From: Oscillospiraceae bacterium
GTDB lineage: Bacteria > Bacillota > Clostridia > UMGS1840 > HGM11507
DNA: 52,460 bases
Reading direction: 5' to 3'
Assembly (NCBI GenBank): GCA_015068665.1
Contig: SVKB01000016.1
Coordinates: 1-52,460 of the forward strand
This document shows, piece after piece, positions 1-8,017 of this stretch; within the stretch, counting starts at the first letter, position 1, and every line of letters begins with the position of its first letter. The notes beneath the pieces are model-generated. The model ran no database searches and was not told the DNA's origin. It worked only from the letters and a program-made list of their open reading frames with translations. The position numbers and the translations under genes were made by a program.

Positions 1-120
1 TTAAAATTGTGATTTTTCAAGGCGGAAGGTTTTGATAATACGAGGTATATCGAAACCGACAACGAAGAAAAAGCCTATTTTTAAGGGTTTGAGGCGAGTT
101 CGGATAGCTCTCCGACGGCT
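1..120 (-). repeat. R1 repeat, left-edge copy, inverted
   Basis: The first 120 bases are the reverse complement of bases 52336-52455, with one mismatch that I can see (CCTCGT against CCTTGT). Related plus-strand copies lie at 7230-7411, 13527-13708 and 32833-32961. An internal stem, GGTTTcGATA pairing with TATCaAAACC in this copy, becomes CTTTGGTA with TACCAAAG in the other copies, so both arms changed together. No protein is encoded. Confidence 0.85.
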
Positions 121-188
121 ATCAATCTGATAACATGAATTGATTTTTAAAAAATCATGAATTGTTGACTTATGTCAACATTAAGGAT

Positions 189-221
189 AGGACGGATATG
201 CCATTAGGCATCCGTCCTTTT
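189..221 (+). terminator. Probable terminator hairpin (plus strand)
   Basis: GGACGGAT and ATCCGTCC form an 8-bp stem, extended by GCC/GGC near the loop, followed by a short T-run. The gene it would serve lies left of the window. The sequence ATCCGTCCTTTTC recurs just before the second hairpin array near 32436, so it may instead be the left module of that repeat. Confidence 0.5.
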
Positions 222-224
222 CTT

Positions 225-333
225 GTTGTCATAAGACAACATATCGAGTGCGAAGCACATATCGAGCAATTTTAATTGCATATCGAGTTTTGCCTTGGCA
301 AAACATATCGAAAATCCCATAGGGATTTATACC
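225..333. repeat. Hairpin array 1 with CATATCGAG linker
   Basis: Five short perfect palindromes, each of different sequence, are joined by a nearly constant linker CATATCGAG. The hairpins are GTTGTC/GACAAC, TGC-gaa-GCA, CAATT/AATTG, TTTTGCC/GGCAAAA and AATCCC/GGGATT. The last one runs into TATACCTTAATATAG, a segment that in other repeats follows the hairpin AAATTTGC/GCAAATTT. The array is therefore a variant of the modular repeat family in this window. A sister array lies at 32451-32558. Confidence 0.8.
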
Positions 334-431
334 TTAATATAGTAATGTACACTACAAAAAAATGTGCCTACCATTCGGTAAGCACATTATTTTTTTATCT
401 ATCCCCTGCTTTGCGTGGTCCGGGGAATTAA
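329..431. repeat. Partial modular repeat with bidirectional terminator
   Basis: This is the right half of the modular element that is complete at 7564-7850. It contains the terminator-like hairpin AATGTGC/GCACATT (about 361-387), with an A-run before it and a T-run after it, so it could stop transcription from either side. The conserved tail TGCTTTGCGTGGTCCGGGGAAT follows. Bases 432-532 contain a weak CGGGA/TCCCG hairpin and nothing else I can support. Confidence 0.75.
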
Positions 432-532
432 TATTCGGGAAATATGAAAAAAATCCCGGATTGACACAAAGTATTTAATAATTATTTTATCATTATCTAA
501 AAAAGCGTACAAAAAAGATGCAGATTGGACAT

Positions 533-565
533 AAAAAAGGCACTAAACGAAAATCGTTTAGTGCC
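533..565 (-). terminator. Rho-independent terminator after peptide gene 1
   Basis: GGCACTAAACGA and TCGTTTAGTGCC form a perfect 12-bp stem with a three-base loop. In the minus direction it is followed by six T residues. It lies about 70 bp beyond the stop of the 47-aa peptide gene and is the likely end of that transcript. The interval 566-620 holds a variant of the repeat core (GGCGTAT...ATACGTC). Confidence 0.85.
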
Positions 566-636
566 CGTAAGCCCGCAGGCGTATTAAGATACGTCAAGGG
601 TTTTTTAGGTTCAATATACGCTTTTTTTACGCTTTT

Positions 637-780
637 TTACTCGCTGATGTATTCAAATGTGGTAATATTTGAATCTGCACTCAATTCATTCCCCATCATC
701 CAGTCCTCAAGTCCTGCTGCTATTGTAACTTCAGGAGCGATTCTTAATACATCAATACTTGGTTTAATATAATTTTTCAT
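637..780 (-). CDS. 47-aa conserved peptide, copy 1
   Basis: This small gene encodes a 47-residue peptide beginning MKNYIKPSIDVLRIAPEV and ending in TTFEYISE. A strong ribosome binding site (AAGGAGG) precedes the ATG. The ATG is 18 bp after the stop of the 2013-aa secreted protein, so the two are probably co-transcribed. Copies at 7856-7999 and 13865-14008 occupy the same position behind related large genes. Against copy 3 I count eight sense differences: seven are synonymous and one is Arg to Lys. That pattern indicates selection on the protein. There is no signal peptide, membrane segment, Cys or double-Gly cleavage site; the middle is acidic and contains LEDWMMGNEL. The function is unknown. 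Small clostridial peptides starting MKxYxKPxI look familiar to me, but I cannot name a family. Confidence 0.8.
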   Translation of the reverse strand: MKNYIKPSIDVLRIAPEVTIAAGLEDWMMGNELSADSNITTFEYISE

Positions 781-798
781 ATCTTAATCCTCCTTTAA

Positions 799-3700
799 TT
801 ATTCAGCTGCAGCTGCTTCAAGTACGAAGCTGCGAACTTCGCCGTATACCGCAAAGTTTTTACCGTCTTTATCGGCATATACAGCGTATGGACGAGTGTA
901 ATAGGTTACGCCGTCTTTCAATCCTTTTTCAGCTTCAACATTATTACTGTGGATTAAAATACCGTATGCACCGTTTTCACCGATTTTTTCACTATCACCG
1001 ACAGCATTCTTAACACCGCTTGTTGTAAGTCTGAAATCACCGTCTGTATGACTAATTAACACACCAAATCTTACAAGCTTAAGACCGGAAGCCTTTTCAG
1101 CCTTTGCGGCAACAAGCGCATATCTTGTATATGTTTCTTCGCTAATGGTGATAGCATCGCCATCTGTAAACACTTTGTCAGATGTACCGATACTGTCAGG
1201 AAGAACTGCTTCAACAGCTTCTTCGGCAAATGATATTACAATATCGCTTTCAACTTCGATTGCAATTTCATCTTCATTTGTGAATATACCAAGTGAGCCT
1301 GCTCCTTTTAATACCTCAACCTTGTAGAAGTCATTTGGAACAACGCTTATTACAAGACCGTCAAATCCCTTCTGAACATAGAATGAAGAAGCATCAATGT
1401 TTTTGATTTCAGATTCTGTGTTTACAGCATTTGTTGAATCTACCGTTACAAGTGCAAAGTCGATTGCATCTTTATCTGCATCAAGTTTATTAGCTGTAAG
1501 CTGCGGATAAGCTAAATCACCTGAAATACTGTATATGGAATTATCAAGAGCAATTGCTTTTAAGCCATCCAATGTTGTAACAGGAGTTTTGCCTTCAACA
1601 CCTGCATCAGCTTCATCTGTTGTCAGATAGTAGTTGTTTGCAACTGCGAATTCTACGCTGTTAGCTTCATTGAATTCTTTCAAAGCTTCGCTTGTAACGT
1701 CAGCAAGAGGATTGGTTGCGTAAACTGCGTTATAACAGTTTTTAAGATTATACCAGTTTGCTGTTGTTTTATAAGAAATACCGTAGGTTGTAGGAGCAAC
1801 AAGTGTTCCTAAGTTATAACAATTTTCAACTGTAACAGCTTTGTAGCCTGAATCTGATGTTTTACCGGGCTGCATACCTGCCATAATACCTGCAGCAATT
1901 GTAGTAGATTTAACTGTACCAACATTAAATGAGTTTTTAGCACCGCCGTAGCAGTAAGTAGCAATACCGCCGGCGATAGAGCCTGTAGCAGTAATATCGC
2001 CGTAGTTACCGCAGTTGTTTATAACTGTACCGTTTGCAGTACATCCAACGATACCTGCTGCCTTATTACCTGTAATATCAGCGTAGTTATAGCAGTTTTC
2101 AATTGTACCCGATCTGTATGAACGACCGATAATACCTGCAGTTTCATTCTTTGTTGATGTAACTGTTGCGTAGTTTTTAATTCCTGATACTGTATAGTTG
2201 TTAGAGTAAACGCTACCAACTAAAGCACCTGTATTTACAACATAGCTTGTAACAGTACCTGTAAGAGTAAGGTCTTTTATTTCAGCATTTGCTGTAATAA
2301 GCGGGAATAAACCAAAGCCTGTGTTATTGCTTCCTGTATCAGGCCAATCAGCAGGAGATACAAGATTCATATCTATTGAGTAGCCCTTACCGTCGTAATA
2401 ACCGTTAAATGCATTAGAGGTTGTATATAGCATAATAGGTTCGGTTACACCTGTGATGTTTCCGGTCTGTTCATAGTAACCGTTACGCTTTGTTGCAACA
2501 TTTGCAAGATGATATTTATCCGCTACTAAGTACGGATCGCCTGAAACACCTGCACCGCCTGCGAAATAACCGTTAGCAGCAACAGTATCGCCGTTGTATT
2601 CCTTTGAGCCTTTTACTGCAACAACCTGAACTGAAGCAGTCTTGTTTCTGACATATTCAGTAATATCGCAAGGAGAGGTAGCAGCTTCGTTAACGGTTAC
2701 TCCGTCAACATTAACCTTATAACTGTCTGCTACGGTTGGAGCAGTCCATTTAACGTAATATGCTCCACTTTCGTAGTACACTTCACTGTCTTCAGGAATA
2801 TATGGACTTTCAAGAGCATCGCCCACATATGCATTGTTTGTAAGTGCAGGATATGGGTTGTTGCCTGAGCCTATAGCCCATACTGATGTTTTAAAGTTAT
2901 CATCAGTTGTTGTTAAAGCTTTCAGCTCATCTTTAGTAGCATTTTGTGCATAAGTAAATGTATTATCACTAAGTACATAAGCAGATGTTACTGTAAGTCT
3001 GCTCTTATCAAATGTGCTACCCATATAAGGAGTAACATCATATTCAGAGCCTGCATCGTAGAAACCTGTAATGGTAACTGTATAAGTATGATCAGTTGTA
3101 TCTTTGTTAAGGCTGATTGAGCCTATAAGACCTGATTTTGCAGTTGCATGAGTTGAAACAATACTACCAACATTATAACAGTTTGTAACTGAGAACTGAC
3201 TGCTTATATTCTTAGACTGACCAATACCACCGATAATACCGGCGGTTGCGCCTGCGCCACCGTCAACAGTACCTGAGTTCCAGGATTCGTGAATACCGTG
3301 ATACTGAGCAGCTGTGTAATTACTGTTGTTCATTGTGTAACCACCAACGATACCGCCTACCTGACCGGTACCGCTGACACTGCCTGTATTATAGGATTTT
3401 TCTATTCTTGTATCATAAGCTGCACCTGCAATACCACCTGCATATGTGCCACCGGCTGAAACAGTTCCTGTATTTGCACAGTTTACGTATTTATTATGTA
3501 CGTTAGCCCAGCCAACAATACCGCCGGCATACTGACCGGTTGTAGTAACATTACCGCTGTTTACACAATTAGTAGCAACCATACCTGTTCTTGCAAGACC
3601 CACGATACCTGCTGAATGTGTTGTACCGTTTATAGCTGCTTCATTTATAACATTAGTAATTTTTGAACCGCCCGGCGAGAATTCTTCACCTAAAAGTGAT

Positions 3701-6700
3701 GCTGTATATTTACCACCGGTTACTGAACCTCTAATTGTGATATGGCTTATTTCAACACCTGCGAATTTAGGGAATATAGCCACACCCTGAACGCCAGGTT
3801 CATTGATTGTAACATCAAGAACTTTGTTTGAAAGTGTTATCACACCATCGCTGATTGAACCACCCATATATGCGCCGTTAAACTGTGCTGTGCAAGGCGA
3901 GTATGCGCCAATGGTAAGATCAGCTGTCTGAAGATAATAAACACCGTCTGCATGGGTAAGACCTGTATCCTCTGTATTTGAGTCAGAGAATAAGCTTAAG
4001 AATTTTTCTTTTGTATCGATAATATAAGGATTTTCTTCTGTACCTTCACCTGAGATATTATTATTAATAAATATATTGCTTGTATCAATAATAAAATCTT
4101 CGCCAATATAAGGAGCAGATACTAACTGAGGATAAGAATATCCTGATTTAACTGTCCATTTATTTGATGTGAAATATGTATCCTCGCCTGTTGTAAGTGC
4201 TTTTATTCCATCAAGTGTAAGATAGGTTAATCCGTCAACACCGGATGTTTTGTCACCAACGATATATGCGCTTTCAACAACGTGAGCAGTTAGAGTTTCG
4301 CTTGTGCTAAATAACGGAGCATTGCTGCCGTCAAGAGAATAGAAGCCGTGAACCTCGTTAGCAGCTGTATAAGAATTACCTATTGCTGCACCCATAAGTC
4401 CGCTTCCTGCTGTAAGCTTACCTGTATTAAAGCAGTTTGTGATTATAATCTTTCTTGCCGAAGTTGATGCATAGTTAAGGCCCAAAATACTACCAACACC
4501 TGATTCCACATGTGAACCGGAGAAAGACAAATCGCCTGAGTTCCAGCATTCAGCAATTTTTACGCCTGCTTTTGCACCGTAAGCCGCTATACCGGCAACA
4601 CCGATTCTTGATGCACTTGTAGAAGAGATACTTCCTGTGTTGTAACAAGAGGTAATGTCTGCATAAAGCTGACCTGTTATACCACCTGCATGGCCTGAAG
4701 AGATAACTTCGCCTTCGTTTCCACAGTTTTTAATATATGCATTTGTACCAAAGTTTGAACCGGAAATACCACCGGCACCTGCACCTTTAACGGTACCGTA
4801 GTTAACACAGTTTTCAACTGTACTATAAAGATAGTTAACACCAATGATACCGCCTGCAGTTTTTGTACTTGTTAAGTTAACGTAACTGTCAACATGGCTT
4901 ACTTTGGCATAATTGTTTGTAATACCTGCTAAAGAACCTGATGAATAACCGGGTCTGTTTGTTACATTACCTTTTAAGATAAGGTAGCTTACGTCAGCAT
5001 TGTCCAAAACATGGAACACACCGCCACCTGTAACATATTCGTTATTATTTGAGCCCATTACATAGGTAATAGATTCAGAGGAATCAACTGTACCAAGATT
5101 TATTTCTCTTTTAACAGGGTTTCCTGAATTATCAGCACCCATAACAGTACCTGTAAACGGTGCTAAAGCCGGAAGATAACCTGAAGAGCTTAAATCTATA
5201 TCAGCTGTTATATGATAAGTAAATCCTGATTCATGTGTAAGTGTAGTATCAGTATTGCCCTTACCGAATATTGCAATGAATTTTTCCTTTGTATCAATGA
5301 TATAAGGATCATTTTCAGTACCTGCACCTGCAATGTCATTAGCTAAGAAGATATCTGAAGTAGCAGGATTATTTACAATAGACGGATAAGGATATCCTGC
5401 TGCTGTTTCCCAGGCTTCACTGTCTGCAAAATAACCTGCAGTTGTAAGAGCTTTTAAGCCTTCTTTTGTAACATAGCTTGTTCCGTAAGTTGCATCAGTA
5501 GATTCAGAATCTGCTATTACGTACACATCTGTAACAGTAGTTTTATTAACTAACTCAGGATTAAGATATGTATCAGAAGCTGCAAAGGTTGTTTTAACAA
5601 GAGGCATATCCTTATTAACAGAATCATAGTAACCTATGATTTTACACTGACGGTCGCCACCTTTAACTGCAACCTCGGCAGTAGATGCATTCTTTTTATA
5701 CGACAGATTATAACCTGCGGCAAAAGTATCACCAATCGCACTTGCAACATTGGCAGCTATGTGTGTATTTTCAACAGCACCACGGTTATAACAATCGTAT
5801 ATATAAGCAGGTCTTACATGACTGGTCTGCTGTGCTGATAAGTAAACACCACCGATAATACCGCCTGCTGCAGGAGTTGCTAAAGATGTAACCTTACCTG
5901 AATTCCAGGAATTTCTTACAGTAAGAGTCTGCGATAAATTTGATATTGATTTAGCAGCGTAAGACATAATACCGCCGGTAAGTCTTTTTGAGGATACCGG
6001 AGCCTGGTTTGAACAGTAGTTAACATCATTATAACCCATACCAACAATACCGCCACCGTAGTTAGTGTCAGCATCTACAACACCGTAGTTGTTGGAATAG
6101 GAAATAGTACTGTAGTTAAGACCGGCAATACCACCACAACCGTAAGCACCGCTTAAAGATGTAATTATACCGTAGTTATTACAGTATTCAATAGGTGAAG
6201 TGGTTTTTGTGTTTGTACCAACAATACCACCAACCGAGAGCTTACCGTTAACATCAACATAGTTGTCGATATGACTTACGTTAACATAGTTAACGGTAGC
6301 ACCGATAACACCACCGGTACCTGAGTTTGAAACAGCATCAGAAGTACAGGTAACAGTACCTTTTACAATAAGATAACTGATTTCAGATACATCGGAAGCA
6401 GAAGTACCTTCAACTTTGTTGATAATACCACCTACGTGTCCTTCTGTATTTTTGCTGTTTGAAACAACAATAGGAGAACCTGCGTGAGAAATTGTACCAA
6501 TGTTTATTTCTCTTTTGGCTTTTACGCCATCTTCAGCATCCCAACCGATTAAAGAACCGGTAAAAGTTGCAGTACTCGGTACATAACTTAGAGCAGATAA
6601 ATCAATATCGGCTGTAAGATAATATACACTGTCAAATGTGTTTGCGGTATCAGTATTTGATGTACTGAATATCGCCATGAATTTAGCAGCTGTATCTATG

Positions 6701-6840
6701 ATATACGGATCTTCTGAAGTACCCGAACCTGAAATACCTGCTTGCGTTATAACATCAGAAGCAAAAGCCGTAAGTGTTATACCCGACATACAGGTAAATA
6801 CCATAGAAAAGCATACTAAGAATGCCAGTAGTCTTTTCAT
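799..6840 (-). CDS. Giant secreted GLUG-repeat protein A (2013 aa)
   Basis: The protein opens with a signal peptide (MKRLLAFLVCFSMVFTCMSG, cleavage probably after AFA) and has no other membrane segment. Four blocks each begin with a GxGTxxxPYIIDT-type motif, near residues 35, 503, 930 and 1423. Each block then carries many GLUG-type repeats (GGIVG..., NCYNxGxV), which are expected to build an extended beta-solenoid. A fibronectin-III-like stretch lies near 1340-1420. The last 135 residues form a separate domain shared with the next two big genes. I see no LPXTG, SLH or dockerin, so attachment to the cell is unexplained. The family is usually called adhesin-like or IgA-peptidase-associated, but no protease motif is visible. 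The start is supported by AAGGAAGGAAG upstream. The peptide gene at 637-780 follows in the same transcript. Confidence 0.85.
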   Translation of the reverse strand: MKRLLAFLVCFSMVFTCMSGITLTAFASDVITQAGISGSGTSEDPYIIDTAAKFMAIFSTSNTDTANTFDSVYYLTADIDLSALSYVPSTATFTGSLIGWDAEDGVKAKREINIGTISHAGSPIVVSNSKNTEGHVGGIINKVEGTSASDVSEISYLIVKGTVTCTSDAVSNSGTGGVIGATVNYVNVSHIDNYVDVNGKLSVGGIVGTNTKTTSPIEYCNNYGIITSLSGAYGCGGIAGLNYSTISYSNNYGVVDADTNYGGGIVGMGYNDVNYCSNQAPVSSKRLTGGIMSYAAKSISNLSQTLTVRNSWNSGKVTSLATPAAGGIIGGVYLSAQQTSHVRPAYIYDCYNRGAVENTHIAANVASAIGDTFAAGYNLSYKKNASTAEVAVKGGDRQCKIIGYYDSVNKDMPLVKTTFAASDTYLNPELVNKTTVTDVYVIADSESTDATYGTSYVTKEGLKALTTAGYFADSEAWETAAGYPYPSIVNNPATSDIFLANDIAGAGTENDPYIIDTKEKFIAIFGKGNTDTTLTHESGFTYHITADIDLSSSGYLPALAPFTGTVMGADNSGNPVKREINLGTVDSSESITYVMGSNNNEYVTGGGVFHVLDNADVSYLILKGNVTNRPGYSSGSLAGITNNYAKVSHVDSYVNLTSTKTAGGIIGVNYLYSTVENCVNYGTVKGAGAGGISGSNFGTNAYIKNCGNEGEVISSGHAGGITGQLYADITSCYNTGSISSTSASRIGVAGIAAYGAKAGVKIAECWNSGDLSFSGSHVESGVGSILGLNYASTSARKIIITNCFNTGKLTAGSGLMGAAIGNSYTAANEVHGFYSLDGSNAPLFSTSETLTAHVVESAYIVGDKTSGVDGLTYLTLDGIKALTTGEDTYFTSNKWTVKSGYSYPQLVSAPYIGEDFIIDTSNIFINNNISGEGTEENPYIIDTKEKFLSLFSDSNTEDTGLTHADGVYYLQTADLTIGAYSPCTAQFNGAYMGGSISDGVITLSNKVLDVTINEPGVQGVAIFPKFAGVEISHITIRGSVTGGKYTASLLGEEFSPGGSKITNVINEAAINGTTHSAGIVGLARTGMVATNCVNSGNVTTTGQYAGGIVGWANVHNKYVNCANTGTVSAGGTYAGGIAGAAYDTRIEKSYNTGSVSGTGQVGGIVGGYTMNNSNYTAAQYHGIHESWNSGTVDGGAGATAGIIGGIGQSKNISSQFSVTNCYNVGSIVSTHATAKSGLIGSISLNKDTTDHTYTVTITGFYDAGSEYDVTPYMGSTFDKSRLTVTSAYVLSDNTFTYAQNATKDELKALTTTDDNFKTSVWAIGSGNNPYPALTNNAYVGDALESPYIPEDSEVYYESGAYYVKWTAPTVADSYKVNVDGVTVNEAATSPCDITEYVRNKTASVQVVAVKGSKEYNGDTVAANGYFAGGAGVSGDPYLVADKYHLANVATKRNGYYEQTGNITGVTEPIMLYTTSNAFNGYYDGKGYSIDMNLVSPADWPDTGSNNTGFGLFPLITANAEIKDLTLTGTVTSYVVNTGALVGSVYSNNYTVSGIKNYATVTSTKNETAGIIGRSYRSGTIENCYNYADITGNKAAGIVGCTANGTVINNCGNYGDITATGSIAGGIATYCYGGAKNSFNVGTVKSTTIAAGIMAGMQPGKTSDSGYKAVTVENCYNLGTLVAPTTYGISYKTTANWYNLKNCYNAVYATNPLADVTSEALKEFNEANSVEFAVANNYYLTTDEADAGVEGKTPVTTLDGLKAIALDNSIYSISGDLAYPQLTANKLDADKDAIDFALVTVDSTNAVNTESEIKNIDASSFYVQKGFDGLVISVVPNDFYKVEVLKGAGSLGIFTNEDEIAIEVESDIVISFAEEAVEAVLPDSIGTSDKVFTDGDAITISEETYTRYALVAAKAEKASGLKLVRFGVLISHTDGDFRLTTSGVKNAVGDSEKIGENGAYGILIHSNNVEAEKGLKDGVTYYTRPYAVYADKDGKNFAVYGEVRSFVLEAAAAE

Positions 6841-6882
6841 GTTTTAAACTTCCTTCCTTTATATTATTTTTTTAAACATTTA

Positions 6883-6933
6883 AAGGTGCCGTTAATCCGG
6901 ATTTGTTACATTCGCGAAATTTAAGGGCACCTT
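6883..6933 (-). promoter_or_regulatory. Structured 5' leader of GLUG gene A
   Basis: In the minus direction the leader has outer arms AAGGTGCC and GGCACCTT, enclosing two small palindromes, TTCGCGAA and ATCCGGAT. It lies between the promoter (6946-6974) and the ribosome binding site. A nearly identical 50-base copy precedes the second big gene (12588-12637). The sequence conservation, including the loop, suggests a regulatory RNA or protein-binding site rather than a terminator, since no T-run follows. I do not recognise a known riboswitch. Confidence 0.6.
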
Positions 6934-6945
6934 CTATCATTTAAA

Positions 6946-6974
6946 ATTTTAACACACAAATCAAGTCTTTTCAA
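6946..6974 (-). promoter_or_regulatory. Sigma-A promoter of GLUG gene A
   Basis: On the minus strand TTGAAA and TAAAAT are separated by exactly 17 bp. Transcription would start just before the structured leader at 6883-6933. The same two hexamers and spacing precede GLUG gene C. Confidence 0.8.
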
Positions 6975-7122
6975 GTGTTTTTAATTTTTTTTTTACTCAA
7001 AAATAAAAACTTTTTTCTAAAATATTATATCCTTGTTTTAAAATATCATTTTTTTGCTTTTTCCATTGTCATAAGGCATCCGGAGAATTTATAAAAACCA
7101 TTATACCTCGTACGCTTTTTTT

Positions 7123-7563
7123 ACGCTTTTTTTGATATTGGTGGCTCAATGCCGCCAATATCAAACTAAAGATAGGAAAAATTTCTTGGAATAATTGAAA
7201 AGCACCCGAAGGTGTATGAGATACAGCTGCAGCCATCTAAGAGCTATCCAAATCCGTCTATATCACTTAAAAATTGGCTTTTTCTTCGTTGTCGCCTTTG
7301 GCATACCTCGTATTACCAAAGCCTTTCGCCTTGAAAAATCACAATTTTAAAGCGATATAGGTTCCGTTGGAATTTTTTAAAAAACGAATTTTGATAACTC
7401 TCAGATGGCTGGTTTATTCAAAACGCAAAGCTTTTAAAATCATAAATTTGCTTGCAAATTTATACCTTGATATAGTAATGTATACTAAAACAAAATGTGC
7501 CTACCTTTCGGTAAGCACATTATTTTTTTATCTATCCCCTGCTTTGCGTGGTTTGTTGATTTT
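7123..7563. repeat. Modular hairpin element, copy a, interrupted by R1
   Basis: The left end has TTGATATTGG/CCAATATCAA around the loop GGCTCAATGCC, then the conserved AGGAAAAATTTCTTGGA and the core hairpin GTGTATgagATACA. An R1 repeat (7230-7411) then interrupts the element. The right end resumes with the outer arm CGCAAAGC (7424-7431) pairing with GCTTTGCG near 7551, enclosing AAATTTGC/GCAAATTT and the terminator-like AATGTGC/GCACATT hairpin. Bases 6975-7122 upstream are AT-rich and contain nothing I recognise. Confidence 0.75.
7230..7411 (+). repeat. R1 repeat, complete copy (182 bp) with terminal inverted repeats
   Basis: The ends CAGCCATCTAAGAGCTATC and GATAACTCTCAGATGGCTG are 19-base inverted repeats with two mismatches. 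The interior carries CTTTGGcA...TACCAAAG and a conserved run ending in GAAAAATCACAATTTTAAAG. The copy at 13527-13708 has exactly the same length. It is too short to code for a transposase, so it resembles a miniature non-autonomous element or an extra structured arm of the surrounding repeat. Confidence 0.75.
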
Positions 7564-7850
7564 ACGCTTTTTTTGATATTGGTGGCTCGATGCCGCCAAT
7601 ATCAAACGAAAAGCAGGAAAAATTTCTTGGATTGGATGAATTTAGCCCCGAAGGGGTAAAACCCGAAGGCGTACTAAGTACGTCGAGCGGCTAAATTCAT
7701 TCAAAACGCAAAGCTTTTAATTCATAAATTTGCTTGCAAATTTATACCTTAATATAGTAATGTACACTACAAAAAATGTGCCTACCATTCGGTAAGCACA
7801 TTATTTTTTTATCTATCCCCTGCTTTGCGCGGTCCGGGGAATTTTAACGC
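7564..7850. repeat. Modular hairpin element, copy b (complete, 287 bp)
   Basis: This is the clearest complete copy. Paired parts in order are: GCTTTT/AAAAGC plus TTGATATTGG/CCAATATCAA with loop GGCTCGATGCC; GATGAATTTAGCC/GGCTAAATTCATTC, enclosing CCCCgaaGGGG and the core GGCGTAC/GTACGTC; and CGCAAAGC (7707-7714)/GCTTTGCG (7822-7829), enclosing AAATTTGC/GCAAATTT and AATGTGC/GCACATT. The tail is GGTCCGGGGAATTTTAACGC. It lies directly beyond the stop of the second peptide gene and probably supplies its terminator. Confidence 0.8.
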
Positions 7851-7855
7851 TTTTC

Positions 7856-7999
7856 CTATTCGCTGATGTATTCGAATGTGGTAATATTTGATTCTGCACT
7901 CAATTCATTACCCATCATCCAGTCCTCAAGTCCTGCTGCTATTGTAACTTCAGGAGCGATTTTTAATACATCAATACTTGGTTTAATATAATTTTTCAT
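7856..7999 (-). CDS. 47-aa conserved peptide, copy 2
   Basis: This is the second copy of the 47-residue peptide, differing from copy 1 only at residue 13 (Lys for Arg) and at one Asp/Glu near residue 36. The ATG has an AGGAGG site upstream and starts 18 bp beyond the stop of the 1508-aa protein. Downstream sequence goes straight into the modular hairpin element at 7564-7850. The repeated association of peptide and large protein argues that they function or are regulated together. The function is unknown. Confidence 0.8.
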   Translation of the reverse strand: MKNYIKPSIDVLKIAPEVTIAAGLEDWMMGNELSAESNITTFEYISE

Positions 8000-8017
8000 A
8001 TCTAAATCCTCCTTTAA

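Noticed and set aside
225..333. Possible CRISPR array
   Set aside because: Repeats are about nine bases, spacers are palindromes rather than unique sequences, and no cas gene is present.
461..500. TTGACA that could be a plus-strand promoter
   Set aside because: No acceptable -10 hexamer at 16-18 bp spacing, and only antisense sequence downstream.
518..772. An 84-codon plus-strand reading frame
   Set aside because: It is antisense to the 47-aa peptide gene and its terminator, has no ribosome binding site, and starts inside a hairpin.
7367..7576. Short reading frames in the repeat-filled gaps (also near 13432, 19340, 32689, 33056 and 52246)
   Set aside because: They run through the hairpin repeats, lack ribosome binding sites, and differ between copies by frame-breaking changes.
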